64,000 nt of DNA, from NCBI GenBank assembly GCA_964583335.1, contig CAZOVG010000009.1, forward strand, positions 1-64,000, written 5' to 3'. The DNA is from JAGNKE01 sp964583335. Lineage in GTDB: Bacteria; Pseudomonadota; Alphaproteobacteria; Micavibrionales; Micavibrionaceae. Shown piece after piece: positions 1 through 8,994 of the stretch (its first letter is position 1; every line of letters begins with the position of its first letter). The position numbers and the translations under genes are program-made. The notes below the pieces were generated by a model. It saw only the letters and a program-made list of their open reading frames with translations, searched no databases and was not told where the DNA came from.

Positions 1-90
1 CCTGAGGTTCCTGCTTGCGCAGGAATGACAAAAAGATAAATCGCGTAGCCGGGCGTGTCCCCCGGAAAGCTTGGCGCCTTCGCGATTCAT
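1..90. repeat. Direct repeat, copy A (about 90 bp)
   Basis: This block recurs almost unchanged at 379-476. The first 70 bases differ at one position; copy B then carries a short extra cgcgtctt-like piece. It contains a hairpin (TTCCTGC, loop TTGC, GCAGGAA at 8-25) followed by TGAC. No reading frame with gene-like character covers it. It looks like an intergenic dispersed repeat rather than a gene; what spreads it is unknown. Confidence 0.85.
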
Positions 91-133
91 ATCGGGATTT
101 TCCCTTCGTCCTAATATCGCGAGAAGACAGCCC

Positions 134-225
134 CGTCATTGCGAACCCGCTCCGGCGGGTGAAGCAATCCATGAAGACCGCAAGATAGATTGCTTCGTCG
201 GCCCGAAAGCCTCCTCGCAATGACG
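134..225. repeat. Nested palindromic repeat with CGTCATTGCGA ends
   Basis: The element begins CGTCATTGCGA and ends TCGCAATGACG, an 11 bp perfect inverted repeat. Inside it is a second inverted pair, gaagcaatc and gattgcttc. A shorter copy with the same ends is at 25841-25886. Repeats of this type (cattgcga...tcgcaatg) occur between genes in many bacterial genomes and behave like non-autonomous palindromic elements; that last point is general knowledge, not shown here. Confidence 0.8.
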
Positions 226-259
226 AATAAAAAGACCGCCTGCGCTTTTTTTAAATGTC

Positions 260-279
260 ATCCCCGCGTAGGCGGGGAT
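260..279 (-). repeat. Short hairpin repeat (GAC-tailed), minus orientation
   Basis: ATCCCCGC, four-base loop, GCGGGGAT: a perfect 8 bp stem. Read on the minus strand the hairpin is followed by GACA, the same tail as the hairpins at 8-29, 301-323, 386-407 and 25803-25825, so it belongs to that family in the opposite orientation. Confidence 0.6.
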
Positions 280-300
280 CTAGTTAAATCCTTGCCGTGT

Positions 301-323
301 ATTCCCGCCTTCGCCGGAATGAC
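301..323 (+). repeat. Short hairpin repeat (GAC-tailed)
   Basis: ATTCCCGC, loop CTTC, GCCGGAAT followed by GAC. The stem has one mismatch. It is the same design as the other four hairpins of this family in the window. Confidence 0.55.
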
Positions 324-378
324 GCTGTTTCTCGTCGTGTTCGTTGTGGGCGTTGTGTTTTAAAATGAGAGAAGTGCC

Positions 379-476
379 CCTGAGGTTCCTGCTTGCGCAG
401 GAATGACAAAAAGATAAATCGCGTAGCCGGGCGCGTCCCCCGGAAAGCTTCGCGTCTTCGCGCCTTCGCGATTCAC
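379..476. repeat. Direct repeat, copy B
   Basis: Second copy of the block at 1-90, including the TTCCTGC/GCAGGAA hairpin and its GACA tail (386-407). It differs by one substitution in the first 70 bases and an inserted cgcgtctt-like unit. It ends about 40 bases downstream of the smpB stop codon. Confidence 0.85.
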
Positions 477-514
477 GTCTGGATGGGGGACGACAGTAGA
501 GGCACGCCCCGTCG

Positions 515-1012
515 TCAATTCTTCGCGCGCATGATGGATTGCTTCTGCCGCGCCCAGTCGCGCTTCTTCTCCGTCTCGCGCTTGTCGTGCTTCTTTTTGC
601 CCTTGGCGAGCGCGATCTCGATCTTCGCGCGCCCCTTTTTGTCGAAATAAATCTTGGTCGGCACGATCGTCATGCCCTCGCGCGCCACCGCGCCCATAAG
701 CTTGTGTATTTCCTTCTTTTTGAGCAGAAGCTTGCGCGGCCGCGTCGGCTCGTGCTGGAAATGCGGCCCCGCCTGTTTGTATTCGGCGATATTCGCCCCC
801 CAAAGCCAGATCTCGCCGTCCTTCGGCCCCACGTGCGATTCCTTGATGCTGCACTGGCCCAGCCGCAGCGATTTCACCTCCGACCCCATGAGCATGATCC
901 CCGCCTCGAACCGATCCAGAAGCTCGTAATCGAAACGCGCGGTCCTGTTCTCGCTCACAACCGTGTCGGTCGAGATCATCGCGCCTTTCTTTTTGTCCTT
1001 CTTAGCGGCCAT
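515..1012 (-). CDS. smpB: SsrA-binding protein SmpB
   Basis: SmpB binds the tRNA-like part of tmRNA and carries it into stalled ribosomes for trans-translation. The 165-residue product has the family pattern: an N-terminal RNA-binding beta barrel with NRTARFDY and MGSEVKSLR, the LWGANIAEY segment, and a lysine/arginine-rich C-terminal tail (KKKHDKRETEKKRDWARQ) that enters the ribosomal mRNA channel. Length is usual for alphaproteobacteria. It lies 78 bases downstream of dapA on the same strand, an arrangement common in the class, and is probably the last gene of that unit. No tmRNA gene is visible in the window. Confidence 0.97.
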   Translation of the reverse strand: MAAKKDKKKGAMISTDTVVSENRTARFDYELLDRFEAGIMLMGSEVKSLRLGQCSIKESHVGPKDGEIWLWGANIAEYKQAGPHFQHEPTRPRKLLLKKKEIHKLMGAVAREGMTIVPTKIYFDKKGRAKIEIALAKGKKKHDKRETEKKRDWARQKQSIMRAKN

Positions 1013-1090
1013 AGGGCTCTAAAACGCTCATTCGTTGAGAAACGGCGAGGGTACAGTCTGCAAAGGTTACAGGCAAGGAATAAAAGGGAA

Positions 1091-1990
1091 TCAGGCCCGC
1101 TTCGCCGCCCGCTGCACGGGCTTCAGCCCCGCATGCGCCATCGCGGCATCAACCAGCGCCCGCGCCTTCGCCGAAGCGGGAACGAGCGGCAGCCGCACCT
1201 CGTCCGAACACAGGCCCAGAACCGACGCCGCGTATTTGACGGGCGCCGGGTTGCTCTCGCAGAACAGGTTCTTGGCCAGCGGCAGCAAAAGGTCGCGCAT
1301 TTTCGCAAACGTTTTGAGATCGCCCGCCGCCCAGGCGTTTTGAAGCTGCGCACACTCCGCCGGCGCCACGTTGGAAGCCACGGAAATGCAGCCCACGCCG
1401 CCCTGCGCCAGAAACGCCGCCGCCGTGATGTCATCCCCCGAAAGCTGGCAGAAATCCGGGCCGATCGCGTTGCGGGTCTCCAGAACGCGGCTCAAATCGC
1501 CGCATGCGTCCTTGACCCCCACAATATTCGGCAGTTTTGCAAGCCTTGCCATGGTGTCCACCGAGATATCGATCACGCACCGCCCCGGAATGTTGTATAA
1601 TATGATGGGTATGGAGACCGCGTCGTGAATCGCCTTGTAATGCGAATAAATTCCGTCTTGCGTCGGCTTGTTGTAATAGGGCGTGACGATCAGCGCGCCG
1701 TCCGCGCCCACGGCCTTCGCGTGCTGCGTCAGGGTAATCGCCTCGCGCGTGGCGTTCGATCCGGTCCCAGCGATGACGGGCACTCTTCTGTTGGCGATTT
1801 GCACGCACCGCTCGACAACCGCCATGTCTTCATCGTAAGAAAGAGTAGGGCTCTCGCCCGTAGTGCCACACGGAACAAGACCATGCGTACCCTGCTCAAT
1901 TTGCCACTCGACAAGATCCTCAAACGCCTTCCAGTCGATCTCGCCGTTCGCAAAGGGCGTAATCAGAGCTGTAATGGAGCCTTTAAACAT
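1091..1990 (-). CDS. dapA: 4-hydroxy-tetrahydrodipicolinate synthase
   Basis: DapA condenses pyruvate with aspartate semialdehyde, the first committed step to diaminopimelate and lysine, in the cytoplasm. The 299-residue TIM barrel shows the substrate loop CGTTGES (residues 41-47), the catalytic tyrosine in YNIPGR (about Y132) and the Schiff-base lysine in GVKDACGDL (about K160). Length and start agree with the family. The gene is divergent from the lytic transglycosylase, with 78 bases between the start codons, and precedes smpB. I see no lysine riboswitch in that short gap. Confidence 0.97.
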   Translation of the reverse strand: MFKGSITALITPFANGEIDWKAFEDLVEWQIEQGTHGLVPCGTTGESPTLSYDEDMAVVERCVQIANRRVPVIAGTGSNATREAITLTQHAKAVGADGALIVTPYYNKPTQDGIYSHYKAIHDAVSIPIILYNIPGRCVIDISVDTMARLAKLPNIVGVKDACGDLSRVLETRNAIGPDFCQLSGDDITAAAFLAQGGVGCISVASNVAPAECAQLQNAWAAGDLKTFAKMRDLLLPLAKNLFCESNPAPVKYAASVLGLCSDEVRLPLVPASAKARALVDAAMAHAGLKPVQRAAKRA

Positions 1991-2068
1991 TCTGTCCCGT
2001 CTTTCTTTTTGCGTAATCCTTTGATTTCGCCCAATTTAGCCCCTGATCGCCTGTTCCGCAAGGCTCTG

Positions 2069-4099
<2,031 letters not shown>

Positions 4100-4192
4100 A
4101 CGGCATACATTTTTACCCGAAATATGATATATTTTCTAATTATGAGCTTATTAAGAATCGAATTGTATTATAATGACAGGTGTACTGCGTAT

Positions 4193-4209
4193 TTAATTAA
4201 TCATTAACC
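4193..4209 (+). promoter_or_regulatory. Candidate CtrA-binding box
   Basis: The sequence TTAA-N7-TTAACC matches the alphaproteobacterial CtrA consensus TTAA-N7-TTAA(C) exactly. It sits 13 bases upstream of the response regulator start codon in an AT-rich 122-base gap. Such AT-rich motifs can arise by chance, so this is a candidate. Confidence 0.5.
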
Positions 4210-4221
4210 AATTCTCGGGAC

Positions 4222-4917
4222 ATGAAACTCCTCATCGCAGACGACCACACGCTTTTTCGTGACACTTTGGTGCAGTACATCGAACGCGCCAGCCCCGGCT
4301 CCCGCGTCGTTTTGGCCAAGGACTTCGACGAAGTCAGAAAAATCCTCGCCGTCGAAAGCGACTTTGACCTGATTCTGCTCGATTTCCGCATGCCCGGCAT
4401 GCGCGGCTTCGACGGCCTCAAATACATCCGCGAAAAATTCCCGCAAAAACCCGTGGCGATCATGTCCGGCGTGGCCGAGCAGGTCAACGTCAAGCAGGCG
4501 CTCGAACTCGGCGCAAGAGGCTATTTTCCCAAGACGCTCTCCGGCAAGGCGCTGATCGAGGCCATCCAGTCCATCGTGAAGGGCGACATGTTCGTCCCCT
4601 ACGACGCGGACAACAAAAGCTACATGCCCGCCTATTACGAAGATCCGCCCGAACCCGGCGCCGAGCAGGCGGAGGCGCAGGCGAATTTCGAAAAGCTGGG
4701 CCTCACCCCGCGCGAAACCCAGATCATGGGCTTCCTCACCTCCGGCGCGACCAACAAGGACATCGCGCAGGCTTTGGGCCTTCAGGTCGTGACCGTCAAG
4801 CTCCACGTACGCAGCATCTGCCGCAAGCTCGGCGTAAAAAACCGCACGCAGGCGGCGCTGAAACTCCGCGATTTCGGCCCTGTGCGCGATGCGCGTAAAG
4901 ATTCCCGTAAAGACTGA
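4222..4917 (+). CDS. NarL/FixJ-family response regulator
   Basis: A 231-residue two-domain regulator. Residues 1-125 form a receiver domain with acidic residues D7/D8 and the phosphoacceptor D54 (LLDFRMPG). A linker follows, then a LuxR-type helix-turn-helix at about 165-225 (LTPRETQIMGFL, NKDIAQALGL, VKLHVRSICRKLGV). It should bind DNA when phosphorylated. The hybrid kinase gene starts 34 bases after its stop codon, so the two are probably co-transcribed and may be partners. A CtrA-type box lies just upstream. Targets are not evident. Confidence 0.9.
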   Translation: MKLLIADDHTLFRDTLVQYIERASPGSRVVLAKDFDEVRKILAVESDFDLILLDFRMPGMRGFDGLKYIREKFPQKPVAIMSGVAEQVNVKQALELGARGYFPKTLSGKALIEAIQSIVKGDMFVPYDADNKSYMPAYYEDPPEPGAEQAEAQANFEKLGLTPRETQIMGFLTSGATNKDIAQALGLQVVTVKLHVRSICRKLGVKNRTQAALKLRDFGPVRDARKDSRKD

Positions 4918-4951
4918 CCTTAATTAAACAAAACTCCGGCAGAGGCCGTAA

Positions 4952-6844
4952 ATGAATCGCCAATACGCCGGCAAAAAAGAAGAAAGCACGATCCGCCCCG
5001 CGCTGCTTGTGGTCATTTTGAGCGTGACGGCGTTGCCTCTGGCATGGTTTGCCTCGGCGGGCGGCCAGCCTCTCGCGAGCCTCTTGTTATTCATCTGTCT
5101 GCTGGCGTTGGCCGCCTTCGCCGCCGAGACGATCCTTCAAAGCCTTCACGCCCGCCGCCGCCACCATGAGCTTCTGAGCGCCAACGAAGCCGCGCACAGT
5201 CTTTTGGAAAATCGACTGATGGCGATGGAAGCCTCGCAGGAAGGCATCGCGATCATTAACCGCTTCTCCCAGCTCACCTATATGAACAACGCGCTCTTTA
5301 ACATCTACGGCATTCCGCCCGAGGCCGAGGACCAGTTTCTGGGCGAAAACTGGCTGCGACTTTTCCCGGACGACCAGGCGAAATTCATGGTGGACAAGGC
5401 CCTCGCGTCCATCGAACGCGAAGGGTTCTGGACCGGTCCCGTCGAACTCAAGCTTGAGGGCGGCGCGGTGCAGCGGCTCGACCTCGCGCTTTCGCGCCTG
5501 CCCGACGGCGGCCTGATTTGCACCACCCGCGACGTGACGGAGCGCCATAATAGCGAAAAGGAAAAAAAGCAACTCGAAGAGCAATTCTATCAATCCCAGA
5601 AGATGGAGGCCGTAGGCCGTCTGGCCGGAGGGATCGCGCACGATTTCAATAATATCCTCGCCGCCATTTCCGGCTACGCCGAATTTCTTGAGGAAGATCT
5701 CCCCGAGGGGTCCCCGCAGCACGGCTTCGCAAAAAATATCCTGAGCGCCGGACGCGAGGCCAAGGCCTTGATCGACCAGATGCTGGCCTTCTCCCGTCGC
5801 GAGGACAGCGCGATGGAGCCTGTCGATATTTTGTTGTCCTTGCAGGAAACCGTCTCGATCCTCAATGCGAGCGTGCCTAAATCCATCGAGATCAAAACCG
5901 ATTATCAAGTGCCGCAAGCCATAATTAAAGGCAACGCCTCGCAAATTATGCAGGTTTTCATGAACCTGTCCGTAAACGCGCGCGACGCCATCGACACGAA
6001 TCGCGGCACGATCGGCATAAGCGTCTCGATCAAAAACGCCGAAGATTTTCCGCTCCCCGAGGCTATCGCAAACGACATGCCCGACCCGGGCGAGCAGCCA
6101 CCGACATGGGTTGAAGATAGAAACGCCGGAACGACCCGCCTCGTGCTGGGCCGTGTCGCAAGGAACCATGATTATGCCGTACTGCGCATATCCGATACCG
6201 GTTGCGGCATGAGCCGGATTGTTATGGAGCATATCTTCGAGCCGTTCTTCACCACAAAACCCGTAAATAAGGGCACCGGGTTGGGTATGGCCACCGTGCA
6301 CGGCATTGTAACAGGGCATCAGGGGGCGATGGTCATCGAGAGCACGCTGGGCAAGGGCACGGTATTCGAACTGTTCTTTCCCACGGCGAATGAGGAAATC
6401 GATCAGAGCGGCCTCAGAAAAAAACGCGACAAAAAACCGCGCAAAAAGAAAGCCAAAGGGGAGGGCCATATTCTGCTTGTCGAGGATCAGGACTCGGTGC
6501 GCGACATGATGCAGGACATGCTAAAGCGCATGGGATACGGCGTGCAGACCTGCAACTCCGGCCTGGATGCGCTCGACGTGCTCCGGGAAACCCCCAACGA
6601 ATTCGATCTCGTCATCACCGATGAAAACATGCCGAAAATGAGCGGCACCGAGCTGGTGCATCAGGTCCATTACGATTTCCCCGACATCCCCTTCATCATG
6701 CTCACCGGATACACGAAGCAGCAGCTCGAAGATGTGGCGCAGGAACATCCGGCGATAAAGGCGATCCTGAAAAAGCCTGTTTCTAAAGAAGCTTTGGCGG
6801 AACAGATTGAGACGACTCTGAGCGCCAGCAAATCCCGCACGTAG
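4952..6844 (+). CDS. Hybrid sensor histidine kinase, PAS-HK-REC (CckA-like layout)
   Basis: A 630-residue inner-membrane kinase. Two hydrophobic helices (about 16-33 and 40-61) with almost no periplasmic loop are followed by a PAS domain (about 85-195), a dimerisation/phosphoacceptor helix with H230 in GGIAHDFNN, an ATPase domain (NARDAID, DTGCGM, GTGLGMATV) and a C-terminal receiver domain with D557 (ITDENMP). A lysine-rich linker joins kinase and receiver. This order and the GGIAHDFNN box are those of CckA, the kinase of the CtrA phosphorelay, but many hybrid kinases share them, so I do not assign the name. It follows a response regulator gene in the same direction. Confidence 0.88.
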   Translation: MNRQYAGKKEESTIRPALLVVILSVTALPLAWFASAGGQPLASLLLFICLLALAAFAAETILQSLHARRRHHELLSANEAAHSLLENRLMAMEASQEGIAIINRFSQLTYMNNALFNIYGIPPEAEDQFLGENWLRLFPDDQAKFMVDKALASIEREGFWTGPVELKLEGGAVQRLDLALSRLPDGGLICTTRDVTERHNSEKEKKQLEEQFYQSQKMEAVGRLAGGIAHDFNNILAAISGYAEFLEEDLPEGSPQHGFAKNILSAGREAKALIDQMLAFSRREDSAMEPVDILLSLQETVSILNASVPKSIEIKTDYQVPQAIIKGNASQIMQVFMNLSVNARDAIDTNRGTIGISVSIKNAEDFPLPEAIANDMPDPGEQPPTWVEDRNAGTTRLVLGRVARNHDYAVLRISDTGCGMSRIVMEHIFEPFFTTKPVNKGTGLGMATVHGIVTGHQGAMVIESTLGKGTVFELFFPTANEEIDQSGLRKKRDKKPRKKKAKGEGHILLVEDQDSVRDMMQDMLKRMGYGVQTCNSGLDALDVLRETPNEFDLVITDENMPKMSGTELVHQVHYDFPDIPFIMLTGYTKQQLEDVAQEHPAIKAILKKPVSKEALAEQIETTLSASKSRT

Positions 6845-6885
6845 ATCCAAAACAGCCCGCACACTGAACCCGGCGGAGCAGCAGT

Positions 6886-8982
6886 TTATTTCATATGCCC
6901 CTCGCGCCACCACGCGAAGACCAGAAGGCACAACAGCAGCACAAGACTGACCCATTCCGGCATTAGGGCGATATCCCGCACCCCCGTGACCGTATAGCCG
7001 CTGTTCTGCCGCAGCCCCACCCAGTTATTCCCGGCATATGTGCGCGTGTTGGTCAGAAGCCGCACACGTGGCTCCGGCGCGTCGTCCAGCCACACCGCGC
7101 CGCCGCCCGAGGCCGCCATGACCGGGGCCAGACGGTCCGGCGTGGTCTTGACGCTGAACAGCTCCGGCGGGTTAATATCCCCGATAATCGCATAACGGCG
7201 CTCACGGTTTTCATCCTCGAATCCGTAGATGCCGAGCGACTGCGCCTTCACCCGGTGCTCCAGCCATCCATCCGAAGTCGGCGCAAGCGTGAATTTCGAT
7301 TGCACGCCGTCCGGCGCGGTCATGGAAATCTGCTCGCTCTCCTTGTCGTAGATATGCTTGCGCACGATGATGGTGTCGTTATGAACCATGACGTTCATCG
7401 CGCGTTCGTCCAGTTCCGGCTCCTTCATCAGCCAGTGCACGACCCGCCGCAAAAGCTCGGCGTGCGGCCCGCCGTGATCGTATCCGCGCGACCACAACCA
7501 GATATGGTCCGAAGCGATCTGCGCCACTCGGCCTTTCAGCACACGGTCGAGAATCAAAAGAGGCTTTTTATCGAATCCGTCCATCAGCGTATCGCCGCTC
7601 TCGGCGCGAAGATCGACCTGCCGCATCCACCGTCCCCATTTCGGCGTCGCCCCCTTGTCGGCGGAGCGCACGCCGCCCCATTCAAGATTGCTGGTCACGG
7701 GATGCCGCCGCCCGAGCTCGGTCAGGCCGGGGCGGAACGGCTTTTCGATCACCGCCCCCGTGGGGCTGCCGGGCAGGATGTTCATCAGGCTGGTCATATA
7801 GACCGAATCCTCGCCCGCGAACGCAGGGCCGCTGGCTTCCAGAAACGCGCCGCCCTCCTGAACGTACCGCGCGATATTGTCGAAATACTGGTTGGGCAGG
7901 ATGCGGTTGAGGTGATAACGGTCGAAAACGATCAGATCGAAATCATAAAGCTTGATTTCAAACAGCTCGCGGAACGGAAACGCGATCAGGGAAAGCTCGT
8001 GCTGCGGCGTAAGGTCCAGCTTTTGCGGCTCGCGCAAGATCGTGAAATGCACGAGGTCCACGCCGGGATCGGAGGTCAGCAGATCCCGCCACGTCCGCCC
8101 GCCCGCATGCGGCCGACCGGACACCAGCAAGACCTTGAGCCGGTCGCGCACCCCGTTCAGCAGGATCGCCGCCCGGTTGTTCGCGGGCGTCAGCTCGTTC
8201 GCCGCGACGTTGACGCTGAGCTCGAACACGTTCTGCCCCGGATGATCGACGGGCAGGGTGATGCTCTGCTCCGTATTGACCGGAACGGTGGAATATTCGG
8301 TGCTGCCGTCGTGCCGCCGCAGCGTGACGTTGGCTGTCTGCGCCCCGATATTGGGCGTGTCCTCGACGATGTATTTGACCGTCACGCTCTGCCCGACGAG
8401 GCCGTAGCTCGGCGCGGTCTTAATCACGATCTGGCGGTCCCGCTCGTTCCGGTCGCCACTCAGAAGCGCGCTCACCGGGCCGTATTGCGCGAATTGCGAA
8501 TCGTTGAACGGCACATCGTGGATTTGCCCGTCGGTGATAAAAATCACGCCCGCCCGCCGTGTTTGCGGCACGCTGGCGAAGGCGGGGTCGAGCACCTCGA
8601 ATAATTTGGTGCGGTTTTCAAGCGTCCCGCCCGTCGGCGCCTCGATGATCCGCACCTCAAGCCCGCCGATTTGTTCAAGCTGGTTGCGCACCGAGGCCAG
8701 AGCGCGGTCTGTCCGCGCCCGGCGTTGTCCCATCTCCTGACTGGGGCTGCGGTCCACGACGATGACGGCCACGTCGTTCACGCCCTTGCGCTCTTCTTGC
8801 AACAGGGAGGGATTCATCAGCACCAGAATAAAGAACGCCAGCGCCACGATGCGGAACGCCAGCGTCCGGCGCGACCGCCACAGCGCGGCGGCGGCAAACA
8901 GCACGCCGATGGCGATGGCAAGGCCGAGCCACCACCCGTCCAGAAGCGGCGAAAAATGCAGGCGTAGCGCGGGACCGTTCAT
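6886..8982 (-). CDS. Membrane protein with von Willebrand-type domain, MoxR operon
   Basis: A 698-residue inner-membrane protein, the last gene of a four-gene operon. Two N-terminal transmembrane helices (about 18-35 and 43-60) precede a domain with VIVVDRSPSQ, which fits the DxSxS metal-site motif of von Willebrand A domains. The middle part resembles the class I glutamine-amidotransferase-like fold often found in this family (KVLLVSGRPHAGG...). One more helix lies near the C-terminus (WVSLVLLLCLLVFAWW). It begins 12 bases after the DUF4159 stop codon. Biochemical role unknown; MoxR operons are usually linked to maturation or stress handling of envelope proteins. Confidence 0.75.
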   Translation of the reverse strand: MNGPALRLHFSPLLDGWWLGLAIAIGVLFAAAALWRSRRTLAFRIVALAFFILVLMNPSLLQEERKGVNDVAVIVVDRSPSQEMGQRRARTDRALASVRNQLEQIGGLEVRIIEAPTGGTLENRTKLFEVLDPAFASVPQTRRAGVIFITDGQIHDVPFNDSQFAQYGPVSALLSGDRNERDRQIVIKTAPSYGLVGQSVTVKYIVEDTPNIGAQTANVTLRRHDGSTEYSTVPVNTEQSITLPVDHPGQNVFELSVNVAANELTPANNRAAILLNGVRDRLKVLLVSGRPHAGGRTWRDLLTSDPGVDLVHFTILREPQKLDLTPQHELSLIAFPFRELFEIKLYDFDLIVFDRYHLNRILPNQYFDNIARYVQEGGAFLEASGPAFAGEDSVYMTSLMNILPGSPTGAVIEKPFRPGLTELGRRHPVTSNLEWGGVRSADKGATPKWGRWMRQVDLRAESGDTLMDGFDKKPLLILDRVLKGRVAQIASDHIWLWSRGYDHGGPHAELLRRVVHWLMKEPELDERAMNVMVHNDTIIVRKHIYDKESEQISMTAPDGVQSKFTLAPTSDGWLEHRVKAQSLGIYGFEDENRERRYAIIGDINPPELFSVKTTPDRLAPVMAASGGGAVWLDDAPEPRVRLLTNTRTYAGNNWVGLRQNSGYTVTGVRDIALMPEWVSLVLLLCLLVFAWWREGHMK

Positions 8983-8994
8983 CGCTTCGCCTCC

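Noticed and set aside
539..1600. 353-codon open frame antisense to smpB and dapA
   Set aside because: Both overlapped genes are certain; composition is the arginine/proline/leucine-rich shadow typical of GC-rich antisense frames.
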